Made by a program: the position numbers and the translations under genes. The notes below the pieces were generated by a model. That model worked only from the letters and a program-made list of their open reading frames with translations. It was not told the origin of the DNA and ran no database searches. Of a stretch of DNA of 64,000 bases, positions 54,423-63,107 are shown piece after piece. Origin of the DNA: an uncultured Roseicyclus sp. (lineage in GTDB: Bacteria; Pseudomonadota; Alphaproteobacteria; Rhodobacterales; Rhodobacteraceae). The DNA lies in NCBI GenBank assembly GCA_947491935.1, contig CANLLF010000001.1, positions 434,001 through 498,000 of the forward strand, in the 5' to 3' direction. Position 1 is the first letter of the stretch. The number at the start of each line of letters is the position of its first letter.

Positions 54423-55210
54423 CAGCAATCCTCCAGGGATTTGCGCAGGTAAGACGAATATTCGTTGAACTCCGCCGTCTCGCGCAGGTCGACCGCACGC
54501 GGTTCAGGCAGGTTAATATCGACGACCTCTTTCACCCGGCCGGGATGGGCGCGCAGCATCAGGACCTTTTGGCCCAAAAGCACAGCCTCAGGGATCGAGT
54601 GCGTCACGAACAGGCAGGTCACGCCGGTTTCGCGCCAGATTTCGAGCAATTGCATGTTGAGCCGGTCGCGCGTCATTTCATCCAGCGCACCGAAAGGCTC
54701 ATCCATCAACAGGAGCTTTGGCTGACAAACCAGGGCACGCGCGATGGCCACACGCTGTCGCATGCCGCCCGAAAGCTCATGCGGCAAGGCATTTTCGCGC
54801 CCTTTCAGACCCACCAATTCCAGCAATTCCATCGGGGTGCGGTCGCCCTGCGGGATCGGGATGCCGCGTTTGCGCCCCATCTCCAGCGGCAATTCCACGT
54901 TCTTCAGGGCCGTGCGCCACGGCAACAGCGTTGCATCCTGAAAAACAAAGGCGAATTCGCGGGCAAGACGGGCGGCCTCGGTGGATTTTCCCAAAATCTC
55001 AACCGTACCGTCAGCGGGCGGCAACAGGTCCGAGACCAACCGCAGCATGGTGGATTTACCACAGCCCGAGGGGCCAAGGATGGTCCAGAACTGTCCCTCC
55101 CCGATTTCCAACGAGATGTTGGACAAAGCGGTGAAGCTGCCGAACTTGACCGAGGCTCCGGTCAGAGTGGCCGCGATGCTGCGGCCACCCGTATTTGTTG
55201 TCCCGTCCAT
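54422..55210 (-). CDS. ABC transporter ATP-binding protein (SsuB/TauB type)
   Basis: A 262-residue ATPase: Walker [15 protein letters not shown], signature [16 protein letters not shown], Walker [17 protein letters not shown]. The ATG at 55210 lies 3 nt after the receptor stop; GTG at 55213 is an alternative. Nitrate/sulfonate/pyrimidine-type importer family. Confidence 0.92.
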   Translation of the reverse strand: MDGTTNTGGRSIAATLTGASVKFGSFTALSNISLEIGEGQFWTILGPSGCGKSTMLRLVSDLLPPADGTVEILGKSTEAARLAREFAFVFQDATLLPWRTALKNVELPLEMGRKRGIPIPQGDRTPMELLELVGLKGRENALPHELSGGMRQRVAIARALVCQPKLLLMDEPFGALDEMTRDRLNMQLLEIWRETGVTCLFVTHSIPEAVLLGQKVLMLRAHPGRVKEVVDINLPEPRAVDLRETAEFNEYSSYLRKSLEDC

Positions 55211-55213
55211 CAC

Positions 55214-56248
55214 TCAGCCGAACGTCGGGCGGACATCCGCCGTTGCATTGAGGATATCGAGGGTCATAACATCGTTAGTCGTCGGAACATCGCCCTCGAA
55301 CTGATTGAGGTTTGCGTAGGCGTCGATCTGAGCCTGCCAGTTTTCTTCGGTCATCACACCCCAGCCACCGGCAGCGGTGCGCTCGTTAAACGAGAAGCCC
55401 AACACCAGGGGGGAAGCCGCCATTTCGGCGTCACGTTCGAGGTTTGGATAGCGCGCAACCAGCGCGTCCACTGCGCCTTCAGGATTTTCATAGGCCGCAC
55501 CCCACCCGCGTGAGATCGCGCGAATGGCCGCTGTGACCTTGTCGCCATGTTCCTGCAACACGTCATCCGTGGTGTAATATGGGTTGGCGTAGAGCTGAAT
55601 TCCGGCATCCCACAGGGACATATCGACCCTTTGGTCGCCCAAGACGGCCAAGGCCCCGGTGTTGGTTGACCAACCCGTCACCACGTCGACCTGGCCATTC
55701 ATCAATGCGGCCATGTCGGCGCCCATCACGGCCACTTCGACATCTTCTTCGGCGATGCCGTTGTGGGCCAGCATGGCCTGCAGCAGGATCCGCGCCGTGC
55801 CTTGCGTGGCGACGGTTTTTCCGATCAGGTCCTGCGGTTCGCGCACCGGATTGCCGGTCAGCGAGAAGTAGGTGAATGGATGGCGCTGATACCCCGCTGC
55901 GATGCAGCGGATCGGCAGGCCCGCCGAGCGTGCGAGCATCAAAGACGGCGACGACGAGATCGAGCCGAAGTTATTTGCGCCCGAGGCCACTGAGGCCACG
56001 CCGTCCACGTTCGGACCGCCCGGAACTATTTCCAGCGCCAAACCTTCTTCGGCGAAGTAGCCCAGGCTGTCGGCCATGACTTCGCCGGTGATGCCGTTCG
56101 AGGCCAACCAACCAAGTTGCATGCGGATTGTGTACTCGTGCCCATCGGCGTGCGACGGCACGACTGACACAAATGTCCCCGAAGCAGCAACGCCGGCGAC
56201 GGCGGCACTGCTTTGTAAAAACGACCTGCGATTTAGATCTTTCGTCAT
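55214..56248 (-). CDS. ABC transporter substrate-binding protein (NMT1/THI5-like)
   Basis: A 344-residue periplasmic receptor. The N-terminus MTKDLNRRSFLQSSAAVAGVA has a Tat-like NRRSF motif. The mature part starts YTIRMQLGWLASNGITGEVM, followed by SLGYFAEEGLALEIVPGGPN and GANNFGSISSSPSLMLAR, the NMT1/THI5 layout of the taurine/pyrimidine-precursor receptors. The start at 56248 is preferred over one 56 codons upstream that would overlap the divergent lysR. Relatives bind aminomethylpyrimidines, sulfonates or aromatic acids; the deaminase at the operon end makes a pyrimidine worth testing. Confidence 0.9.
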   Translation of the reverse strand: MTKDLNRRSFLQSSAAVAGVAASGTFVSVVPSHADGHEYTIRMQLGWLASNGITGEVMADSLGYFAEEGLALEIVPGGPNVDGVASVASGANNFGSISSSPSLMLARSAGLPIRCIAAGYQRHPFTYFSLTGNPVREPQDLIGKTVATQGTARILLQAMLAHNGIAEEDVEVAVMGADMAALMNGQVDVVTGWSTNTGALAVLGDQRVDMSLWDAGIQLYANPYYTTDDVLQEHGDKVTAAIRAISRGWGAAYENPEGAVDALVARYPNLERDAEMAASPLVLGFSFNERTAAGGWGVMTEENWQAQIDAYANLNQFEGDVPTTNDVMTLDILNATADVRPTFG

Positions 56249-56356
56249 GTCTTCTGGCTCCCTGAAAAATGCGGTTATTGGCCTTTTGGAAAACGGTAGA
56301 CGTTCAGTGGGCGCTGCACGTAGAGTTATTTGGCGCCTCCTGTGCTGCAAATACTG

Positions 56357-56370
56357 CATCGCTATCGATG
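56357..56370. promoter_or_regulatory. candidate LysR site CATCG-CTAT-CGATG
   Basis: A perfect 5-4-5 inverted repeat 25 nt upstream of lysR and about 110 nt upstream of the divergent receptor gene. LysR regulators bind dyads in the shared divergent region. Tentative. Confidence 0.35.
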
Positions 56371-56394
56371 TGCTACTAAAGGACCGCTCCCGCC

Positions 56395-57300
56395 ATGCAC
56401 GATAAGTTCCTGACATATTTCGACGAAACCGCCCGACAGGGTTCGATCCGCAAGGCGGCGGCGGTGTTGAACATGTCGTCCTCCTCGCTCAACCGAAAAA
56501 TCATCAGCACAGAAAATCGGCTGGGTGTTCGCTTTTTTGATCGGCATGCGGATGGAGTGGAGCTGACCGCTGCCGGGGCGGTGGTGCTGGAACACTGCCG
56601 GAACACCCTGATGGATTACCAGCGAATCCTCGGGGCGGTCAGTGACATCCGGGATATGCGCACAGGCCATGTCGACATCGCGACGCTGGATTCCGTGGCT
56701 CTGACGATCCTGCCGGACGCTCTGAAGCAGTTCAACGCCGACTACCCGGAGATCACTTATACCATACAGACGGCGCAGCCCGATGAGGTCATGCAGATGG
56801 TCGCCGATGGCGACGCCGATATCGGATTGTCGTTCAGCAACGATCTACACCCGAGCGTGCGCAGCCAGGCCGAGAAATCGACACCCATCGGCGCAATCAT
56901 GGAGCCCGGCCATCCACTGGCGGAACGCGATGTTATCGAGCCCCACGATCTGGGCAACTACCAGATGATCCGATCCTATGATGCCTTCGCGCACCGCTCG
57001 ATCGTCAATGACGTGATGACCGAGCTTGGCCTGAGCCTGCCGACCCAGATCTTCACGAATTCGCTTCCCCTCGCCAAATCCATGATCACTGGCAGCAATT
57101 CGGTGGGCCTTTATTCGAAGATTGGCTTTTTGAGAGAGATCGAAACTAATTCCCTTCGCTACCTGCCCGTCAATTCTCCTATCCTCAAGGAACTGCGGAT
57201 CGGAGTTCTGATATCATCGCGCAGCTCCTTGCCCCCCGTCCAACACGGGCTGAGCCGCCGATTGGCAAAGGCTCTTCGCGGGCTGCGGCTCGATTCCTGA
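56395..57300 (+). CDS. LysR-family transcriptional regulator
   Basis: A 301-residue LysR protein. The HTH is at about 5-60 (FLTYFDETARQGSIRKAAAVLNMSS, NRLGVRFFDRHADGVELTAAG), then the effector-binding domain (VDIATLDSVALTILPDALKQFN). Divergent by 146 nt from the ten-gene catabolic operon and probably its activator. Confidence 0.92.
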   Translation: MHDKFLTYFDETARQGSIRKAAAVLNMSSSSLNRKIISTENRLGVRFFDRHADGVELTAAGAVVLEHCRNTLMDYQRILGAVSDIRDMRTGHVDIATLDSVALTILPDALKQFNADYPEITYTIQTAQPDEVMQMVADGDADIGLSFSNDLHPSVRSQAEKSTPIGAIMEPGHPLAERDVIEPHDLGNYQMIRSYDAFAHRSIVNDVMTELGLSLPTQIFTNSLPLAKSMITGSNSVGLYSKIGFLREIETNSLRYLPVNSPILKELRIGVLISSRSSLPPVQHGLSRRLAKALRGLRLDS

Positions 57301-57757
57301 GCGCAGCTACAGCCAGTATAATACTACCTGAAAGGACTTCATATTGGGTCGGATTTGTTGGGTATGCTGGCATTGAGACGCCGCGCTGTATTGGTAAATG
57401 GGCCTAAACCGAACCTTGGAGGCCGCCCAGCATCAGTACCTTGCGAGATCCAGTCCGCTTTCTCTCGCGGCCCAAAGCCGCCGTCCGCCGCTTGATCGGG
57501 TGCTGCGATGCAGCTTCCCAAAGCAAACGTCGGTGGAGCACGCAGCATTCCGGGAGCTCAGCGGACTGCAATGCGAGACAAAGCCGACCTTTGGGTGACG
57601 TTCGCCAATGACCGCTCGCGGGCGGTGGCGCTTTCTTATCGTTGGACGGCCGAAACCTCGGGAATTGCGAAATTGTCGAGACCCAATTGATTGCGTCAGA
57701 TCAAGGCTCCTCTTCCCGTGACTGGTAATCAAAGGCGTTTTCCGGAGGACGCAGGAC
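57301..57757. other. intergenic stretch before the serine hydrolase
   Basis: About 460 nt. Frames on both strands (for example 57508-57690) lack family resemblance and usual start signals. GGAGG near 57744 belongs to the next gene. Nothing else recognised. Confidence 0.5.
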
Positions 57758-58948
57758 ATGAGCAACCCATCAGAAGCCACCGTGAATGGCTATGTGAGTT
57801 CAAGATTTGCGGGCGTGAAAACAGCATTCGAGGAGAATTTCACCAAGCGCGATGAGCTGGGCGGCGCTTGCTGCGTCCATTTAGACGGCGAACAGGTGGT
57901 TGACCTCTGGGGCGGTGTTCGCGATCCAGCGACCGGTGCGCCTTGGGAAGAAGACACCATGGTTCTTGTCTTCTCGCTGACCAAAGGGATGTCGGCATTG
58001 GCGCTCGCGCTGGCGCATTCGCGGGGTTGGCTGGACTACGAGGCGCGCGTCGCGGAGTACTGGCCAGAGTTTGCGCAGAATGGCAAAGAGACCATCACCG
58101 TCCGACACTTGCTGGCGCATCAGGCGGGTCTGCATGCGTTCCATGAAAAGATTGACCGCAATATCATTGCCGATCCGGACCGGTTGGCCGCGATCATGGC
58201 GCGGGAGGCCCCCGGATGGCCGCCCGGCACCCGCAACGCCTATCACTTTTTGTCGCTTGGCTTTTATGAAGGTGAACTGCTGCGTCGGATTGATCCGGCG
58301 CATCGCACTCTAGGCCAGTTCTTTCAGGACGAAATCGCGACACTGCTTGGCCTTGATTTCCATATTGGCCTTCCGGATGAGGTCCCAAACAAACGGCTTG
58401 CGCCGCTCACCCAAGCTGGCCTGATCACGTCGGTTTTCGGATATCCGTTTGCGATGATACGGGCGTTGCTGAACCCTTGGTCCGACGCGTTCCGGGCCTG
58501 TATCGTGAACCCGGGCGCAGGCGTGGTCATGGATAAGGACCACATATATGCGCGTGATCTTGAAGTTCCCTCCGGTGGCGGTGTCGGCACCGCGCGGGCC
58601 ATTTCGAAGGTCTATGGTGCCTTTGCCACGGGTGGCGTTGAACTCGGTATCAAGCCGGAAACGCTGGCAGCGCTGAAAGCGCCGGCCATACCGCCATCAC
58701 GCGGGTTCTTTGATGAGGTGCTTCGGGACGATGCGCAATACGCACTGGGCTTCATGAAGCCGTTTGCGGGCTTCTCCTTCGGTCACCCTGGCGCCTTTGG
58801 GGCTCCCGGTGCGGGCGGTTCGCTTGGCTACGCCGACCCGGAAATTGGACTGGGCTACGGATATGTGACCAACCGCATTGGACCTGGTGTAGAGCCTGAC
58901 CCGAGGGACGTCGCATTGCGCGACGCCATAGCGGCAGCACTGGCCTGA
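57758..58948 (+). CDS. serine hydrolase (beta-lactamase/EstB-type esterase family)
   Basis: A 396-residue class C beta-lactamase-fold protein. The nucleophile motif SLTK (about S73 and K76) follows VLVFS; ITVRHLLAHQAGLHAF and NAYHFLSLGFYEGELLRRI are typical of the EstB/carboxylesterase branch, and the C-terminal FGHPGAFGAPGAGGSLGYADPEIGLGYGYV carries the third-motif region (usually HxG/KTG). No signal peptide, so a cytosolic esterase rather than a secreted beta-lactamase is expected. Stand-alone gene with its own ribosome site (GGAGGA). Confidence 0.9.
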   Translation: MSNPSEATVNGYVSSRFAGVKTAFEENFTKRDELGGACCVHLDGEQVVDLWGGVRDPATGAPWEEDTMVLVFSLTKGMSALALALAHSRGWLDYEARVAEYWPEFAQNGKETITVRHLLAHQAGLHAFHEKIDRNIIADPDRLAAIMAREAPGWPPGTRNAYHFLSLGFYEGELLRRIDPAHRTLGQFFQDEIATLLGLDFHIGLPDEVPNKRLAPLTQAGLITSVFGYPFAMIRALLNPWSDAFRACIVNPGAGVVMDKDHIYARDLEVPSGGGVGTARAISKVYGAFATGGVELGIKPETLAALKAPAIPPSRGFFDEVLRDDAQYALGFMKPFAGFSFGHPGAFGAPGAGGSLGYADPEIGLGYGYVTNRIGPGVEPDPRDVALRDAIAAALA

Positions 58949-59273
58949 CGCCGTCAAACGCTCTGCATTGGTACGGCGAAGAAGACCTCCCACCATCTCC
59001 ATTGCCTGTTCGGCGGGAGCGTGTCCGTCCTAGCTCAGGAACCTGCAATCCGCTCTTGCAACAGCGGCCTCTGCGCTCCGAAGGATCGCAACGGCACCGC
59101 AGGGCAGCTCGTCCGGATGAGGGCGCCGGTGACATGACGCGTTCCATCTTACCGCCCGGTGGCGCTGGATTCCTGCAATCCAAACACCCCAAGCGCTGAT
59201 GGCAGATGGCAGATGGCGCTTATTGCGTCCCCGCCATACGAACGAAACTGCCGAAACGCCGTCCGTGATGGGC
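58949..59273. other. intergenic stretch with a short tandem repeat
   Basis: About 325 nt between convergent genes without a recognisable gene. It holds three imperfect tandem copies of GATGGCA at 59199-59217. Open frames here are shadows with no support. Confidence 0.45.
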
Positions 59274-59708
59274 TTAGTTCTGAAAATCAATCACCACCGA
59301 TGGCGCGCTGCGCTGCGCCTCGCCATGATAGACGGCCTCGATATTATTGCCGTCGGGGTCGAGCACGAACGCCGCGTAGTAGCCCGGGTGATAGGCGCGC
59401 TCGCCGGGCGCACCGTTATCGCGCCCGCCATGGGCCAGCGCCGCACGGTAGAAGGTATCCACCGTCGCGCGGTCCTTTGCCTGGAACGCCAGGTGGTGAC
59501 GCCCCGTTAGCTCAACCAGTGCTGCAGAGCTGTCGACCGAGGATACGACAAGTTCGTCAGCCCAGAAAAAATCCTCTGCCGTGCCGACGATGGGGATGTT
59601 CAACACCGCCAGAACAGCGGTGTAAAAGGTCTGACTGGCCTTGAGGTCGTTCACCACGAGCTGGAGATGGTCGATAAGTCGACCACGATGTAGTTGATTG
59701 GTCTCCAT
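59274..59708 (-). CDS. VOC-family (glyoxalase/dioxygenase-like) protein
   Basis: A 144-residue single VOC-fold protein: LIDHLQLVVNDLKASQTFY with the first metal His, LTGRHHLAFQAKDRATVDTFY with the second, and GYYAAFVLDPDGNNIEAVYH with the Glu. The start at 59708 (METNQLHRG) fits GGAG at 7 nt better than ATG 59714. Function unknown; such proteins act as small metal-dependent lyases, epimerases, dioxygenases or resistance binders. Confidence 0.88.
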   Translation of the reverse strand: METNQLHRGRLIDHLQLVVNDLKASQTFYTAVLAVLNIPIVGTAEDFFWADELVVSSVDSSAALVELTGRHHLAFQAKDRATVDTFYRAALAHGGRDNGAPGERAYHPGYYAAFVLDPDGNNIEAVYHGEAQRSAPSVVIDFQN

Positions 59709-60035
59709 GGTCATTCTCCATACGAATGCGGGCTACAGAAGTTTTTCGCCCGGAGCATTGGTTTGAGCGATGACGACTCATTCGGATTTTCTGCCGCCAT
59801 GACACGATGTCTTGTTTCGAGAGGGTCATACGCATCCTGCCACGCGCCAGGCTTGCGCTGGATCAATCACTCTCGACGGCGCATCGCAGAGGCTGCGATG
59901 CTCGGCATTTTGGAAACGCCCACATTTCTGACGGGGTTTGCCATCCCCTTCGTATGGCCTGGCCGTTGAACGCCTGATTGATCGTGATATACGAATCGTA
60001 TACGTCTCGTATATCAACGTTCTGGAGTGACGGGC
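59709..60035. other. intergenic region before the ParD-like gene
   Basis: About 325 nt with no convincing gene. It contains the promoter of the VOC gene on the minus strand and the inverted-repeat operator at 59985-60016. An extra TCGTAT half-site lies at 59950-59955. Confidence 0.55.
59985..60016. promoter_or_regulatory. multi-half-site inverted repeat operator of the ParD-like/map pair
   Basis: The outer arms TGATATACGA (59985-59994) and TCGTATATCA (60007-60016) are perfect reverse complements. Between them lie TCGTAT and TATACG, so ATACGA/TCGTAT half-sites repeat in alternating orientation at least four times in 32 bp: ATACGA-A-TCGTAT and TATACG-TCT-CGTATA. The element ends 19 nt before the ATG, overlapping where the promoter must be. 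Such arrays are typical of cooperative ribbon-helix-helix antitoxin autoregulation. Confidence 0.7.
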
Positions 60036-60242
60036 ATGGGCATTGTCAAAATCGGCGACGAGCTGCACGAAGATATCCGTCGGGCCAGCACGGTCATGTG
60101 CCGGTCCATCAACGCCCAAGCCGAGTTCTGGATGAAAATCGGCAAGCTTGCTGAAGCCAATCCAACCCTGTCCTTTAACGACATCGTCAAAATGCAGTTG
60201 GAGGCTGCACAGGCCGCTTCTGTGGATGTAGTGGCGGCCTGA
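60036..60242 (+). CDS. ParD-like (PF11903-type) ribbon-helix-helix protein
   Basis: A 68-residue protein. The N-terminal strand GIVKIGDELHEDIRRASTVM and the helix pair CRSINAQAEFWMKIGKLAEAN fit the ParD_like family (small RHH antitoxin-like proteins). The start at 60036 has GGAG 8 nt upstream; a GTG at 60027 is less likely. It ends 1 nt before the methionine aminopeptidase ATG, with a strong operator just upstream. Expected to bind that operator and perhaps the aminopeptidase; both are inference. Confidence 0.8.
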   Translation: MGIVKIGDELHEDIRRASTVMCRSINAQAEFWMKIGKLAEANPTLSFNDIVKMQLEAAQAASVDVVAA

Positions 60243-60243
60243 C

Positions 60244-61017
60244 ATGGTAAAGACCCCCGACGAGCTGGAGCTTCTGCGGATATCGGGCCGATTGCTTGCG
60301 TCGGTCTTCGAGATGTTGGACGCGCAAAACCTGATCGGCATGTCGACGCTGCACATCAACGATCTGGTCGATACATTCATCACCGTGAACCTCGCCGCCC
60401 GTCCGGCAAGCAAGGGCCAGTATGGTTTCGAATATGTCCTGAACTGTTCGATTAATGATGTGGTCTGCCACGGTGTGCCCGATCCGGGCGAGATCATTCG
60501 GGACGGCGATATCGTCAACTTTGACATTACGCTGGAAAAGAACGGCTACATTGCGGATTCGAGCAAAACCTATGTCGTCGGCAATGCGCCCGCCGCCGCC
60601 AGGCGACTGGTGGGAATTGCCCAAGGCGCCTTGTGGCAAGGGATAAAACAAGTCCGGCCCGGTGCGCATCTGGGTGACATCGGGTTCGCAATCGAACGGC
60701 ACGCCAAGAAAAACGGCTGTTCGGTTGTGCGGGAATATTGTGGGCATGGCATTGGACGTGCCATGCACGAAGACCCTCAGGTGCTGAACTTCGGACGCCC
60801 CGGGGCGGGCATGAAATTGCGCGAGGGTATGGTTTTCACGATCGAGCCGATGATCAATCAGGGGTCGCGCAAAGTCGCAACCAAAAGTGACGGGTGGACT
60901 GTGGTCACACAAGATCGCAAGCTGTCAGCCCAGTTCGAGCATACCGTCGCCGTCACAGAGACCGGCGTTGAAGTCCTGACACTGCGGCAAGATGAAGGGG
61001 CGCGGCGGAGAGCCTAG
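60244..61017 (+). CDS. map: type I methionine aminopeptidase
   Basis: A 257-residue pita-bread-fold metalloprotease. All catalytic residues of type Ia MAP are in place: His in VVCHGVPD (about H76), Asp in VNFDIT (D94), Asp in IADSSKTY (D105), His in CGHGIGRAMHED (H168, H175), Glu in FTIEPMIN (E201) and Glu in SAQFEHTVAV (E232). It removes initiator methionine. Its pairing with a ParD-like gene is unlike the usual housekeeping map near rpsB or secY, so this is probably a second, locally regulated copy. It seems enzymatically competent rather than a decayed paralogue. Confidence 0.93.
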   Translation: MVKTPDELELLRISGRLLASVFEMLDAQNLIGMSTLHINDLVDTFITVNLAARPASKGQYGFEYVLNCSINDVVCHGVPDPGEIIRDGDIVNFDITLEKNGYIADSSKTYVVGNAPAAARRLVGIAQGALWQGIKQVRPGAHLGDIGFAIERHAKKNGCSVVREYCGHGIGRAMHEDPQVLNFGRPGAGMKLREGMVFTIEPMINQGSRKVATKSDGWTVVTQDRKLSAQFEHTVAVTETGVEVLTLRQDEGARRRA

Positions 61018-61047
61018 GCCCTCGCGGTTTGCGGCCCCGCCACGGCG

Positions 61048-61938
61048 TTAGGTCTGAAACGCCTCTGCCAGATGATCAATCACGGCACGCACTTTGGGCA
61101 CATGGCGCAGGTCTTCATGGGTGACGATCCAGGTTTCCAGCAGATCGATCTGTAAGTCGGGCCACACGCGCACAAGGTCCGCGTTCTGTTTTGCCACCGG
61201 GACCTGCACAACGCCGATACCCAAACCGGCTCGCACAGCGGCGAATTGCGCGGCGTGACTGTCGGTTCGCAAAACGAAATGCGCGGGCGGCAAATCCGGC
61301 ATGACCTGGGCCGCGAGGCTTAGGTCCGCCTGCGCTTGGTCCGGGCCGATAACGTCATGGCCCGAAAGGTCGGCCGCCGTTTCGGGCGTGCCACGTCGCG
61401 CAAGGTAATCCCCGTGGGCGAACAGGCCCAACGGGATCTTGGCCACCTTCCGTGCAACCAGCGCCTGCTGCTTGGGGTCGGTCATGCGCAGCGCCACGTC
61501 CACCTCCTGCTCCAGCAGGTTCGCGCTGATATTGGATAGGACAAGTTCAATGCGCAACGCCGGGTAACGCTGACACAGGGATGCCAACATGGGCGGCAGC
61601 ACTTCGATGCCCACAAACTCGGACACACTCAGGCGCACGACGCCTGCGATCTGGTCCGGTTGCGAGGAGGCCGCGCGCACCATGGCGTCCGACGCCCGCC
61701 GCATCGCGCGGACATGATCGGCAAGCATCAATGCCTGATGTGTCGGAACCATGCCATTGACCGATCGCACGAACAGGGCATCGCCCAGAACATGTTCAAG
61801 GGCCGCGATCCGCGCCCTGACCGTGGGTTGCGACAGGGACAGTCTGCGCGCCGCCGCTGATAGGCTGCCTTCTTCTATGACGGCCAGAAAGGCGCGTTGA
61901 TCGTCCCATTCGGCTTCGTTTTGCGATGGCGTGCTCAC
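61048..61938 (-). CDS. LysR-family transcriptional regulator
   Basis: A 296-residue LysR protein that starts at GTG 61938. HTH at about 10-70 (RAFLAVIEEGSLSAAARRLSLSQPTVRARIAALEHVLGD). The effector domain begins near VVRLSVSEFVGIEVLPPML. Divergent from the SDR-like gene, which it probably controls. Confidence 0.92.
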   Translation of the reverse strand: MSTPSQNEAEWDDQRAFLAVIEEGSLSAAARRLSLSQPTVRARIAALEHVLGDALFVRSVNGMVPTHQALMLADHVRAMRRASDAMVRAASSQPDQIAGVVRLSVSEFVGIEVLPPMLASLCQRYPALRIELVLSNISANLLEQEVDVALRMTDPKQQALVARKVAKIPLGLFAHGDYLARRGTPETAADLSGHDVIGPDQAQADLSLAAQVMPDLPPAHFVLRTDSHAAQFAAVRAGLGIGVVQVPVAKQNADLVRVWPDLQIDLLETWIVTHEDLRHVPKVRAVIDHLAEAFQT

Positions 61939-61987
61939 AAAAAACTTATGAGCCAGTTACAACATTATGGCAATTCCTTTCCAGCTC

Positions 61988-62001
61988 ATGTGGCGCCACA
62001 T
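61988..62001. promoter_or_regulatory. palindrome ATGTGGC-GCCACAT, candidate LysR site
   Basis: A perfect 14-bp palindrome 33 nt upstream of the SDR-like start, in the 95-nt divergent region. A second dyad, ATGAGC (61948-61953) with GCTCAT (61984-61989), overlaps it. Likely binding sites of the adjacent LysR protein. Confidence 0.5.
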
Positions 62002-62033
62002 TTACCCCTAACGCGCACATCAAGGAGACAGAT

Positions 62034-63107
62034 ATGCCAGAGGTATCAAACCGATCCCGCACAGCCCTTGTCCTGGGCGCAACCGGCGGCATTGGCGGCG
62101 CAATCGCGCGCGCCCTTGGCCAACACGGATGGGCCGTTCGCGCGATGGTGCGAAATCCGGATCGCGCGAAAGCGGGTTGGCGATCGGCAGATCCCGCACC
62201 TCACTTTGTCGCCGGCGATGCGATGGTCCAGAAAGATGTGATCCATGCCGCGGCCAAGGGCGGCACAGTCGATGTGATTGTCCATGCGGTAAACCCGCCC
62301 GGGTATCGCAACTGGGACAAGGTCGTTCTGCCGATGATGGACAGCACGATCGCCGCCGCCCGCGCCGCTAACGGCGCGCGCGTCGTCCTGCCCGGCACGG
62401 TCTACAACTACAACCCTGCGACAACATCGATTATCACCGAAACAACACCGCAGAACGCCAGCACCCGCAAAGGGCGCATCCGCATGGCGCTGGAGCAGCG
62501 CTTGGCCGAGGCCGCGCCGGATGTTCCCAGCCTGATTCTGCGGGCGGGGGATTTCTTTGGGCCCGGTGCGCGGGCAAGCTGGTTTGGTCAGGCAATGATC
62601 ACCCCGGGCAAGCCCGTGCGCAAGGTTACCAGCATGGCACCCGGTGTGCCGCATGCTTACGCCTATTTGCCGGACCTGGCCGAAACCTTTGCGCAGCTAC
62701 TCGACATTTCCGACGGCCTGCGTCCGTTTGAGCGTGTCCAGTTTGAGGGAACATGGGACGCCGACGGACAGACGGTGCTGAATGCAATCCGCAACACCGT
62801 TGGTCACGATGTGCCACAGAAAGCGTTCCCGTGGTGGTTCATGCACCTTCTTGCCCCGTTTGGCGGTTTCCCTAGGGAGGCTGTTGAGATTGAACCTGTC
62901 TGGCGACACCCTATGCGGCTCGATAATAATCGGTTGATCCAGCTGCTGGGCGAAGAGCCCGAGACCCCGATTGACACAGCAATCGAGCGAACCCTGATTG
63001 ATATGGGGTGCCTGCCAAGACCCCCAGAAAATCCGTACCGGTTGTCGCCTGACGCTATCCGCCAGCGCCAGACCCGCATTCACTCAGATAGAAAGAACCG
63101 GGCATGA
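62034..63107 (+). CDS. NAD(P)-dependent SDR/epimerase-like oxidoreductase
   Basis: A 357-residue extended SDR-type protein with the dinucleotide motif VLGATGGIGGAIARALGQHGW at about 11-31, VRNPDRAKAGW, DVIVHAVNPPGYRNW, VLPGTVYNY (a Tyr in the catalytic region) and LRAGDFFGPGARASWFGQA. The start at 62034 follows AAGGAG; an upstream in-frame start would read through the operator. It resembles NmrA/epimerase-like reductases; substrate unknown. Overlaps the next gene by ATGA. Confidence 0.88.
   Translation: MPEVSNRSRTALVLGATGGIGGAIARALGQHGWAVRAMVRNPDRAKAGWRSADPAPHFVAGDAMVQKDVIHAAAKGGTVDVIVHAVNPPGYRNWDKVVLPMMDSTIAAARAANGARVVLPGTVYNYNPATTSIITETTPQNASTRKGRIRMALEQRLAEAAPDVPSLILRAGDFFGPGARASWFGQAMITPGKPVRKVTSMAPGVPHAYAYLPDLAETFAQLLDISDGLRPFERVQFEGTWDADGQTVLNAIRNTVGHDVPQKAFPWWFMHLLAPFGGFPREAVEIEPVWRHPMRLDNNRLIQLLGEEPETPIDTAIERTLIDMGCLPRPPENPYRLSPDAIRQRQTRIHSDRKNRA

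Noticed and set aside
57433-57780. 115-codon minus-strand frame and overlapping plus-strand frames
   Set aside because: No family match and they would overlap the ribosome site and start of the serine hydrolase.
58752-59192. 146-codon minus-strand frame with Arg/Pro-rich text
   Set aside because: Antisense to the end of the serine hydrolase; no start signal or family resemblance.
59199-59217. Tandem GATGGCA copies as a possible repeat array
   Set aside because: Only three short imperfect copies without spacers; too little for a CRISPR or functional repeat.
60244-61017. Methionine aminopeptidase as a degenerate toxin
   Set aside because: All metal ligands and the two active-site histidines are present, so it should be an active enzyme; loss of activity is not supported.
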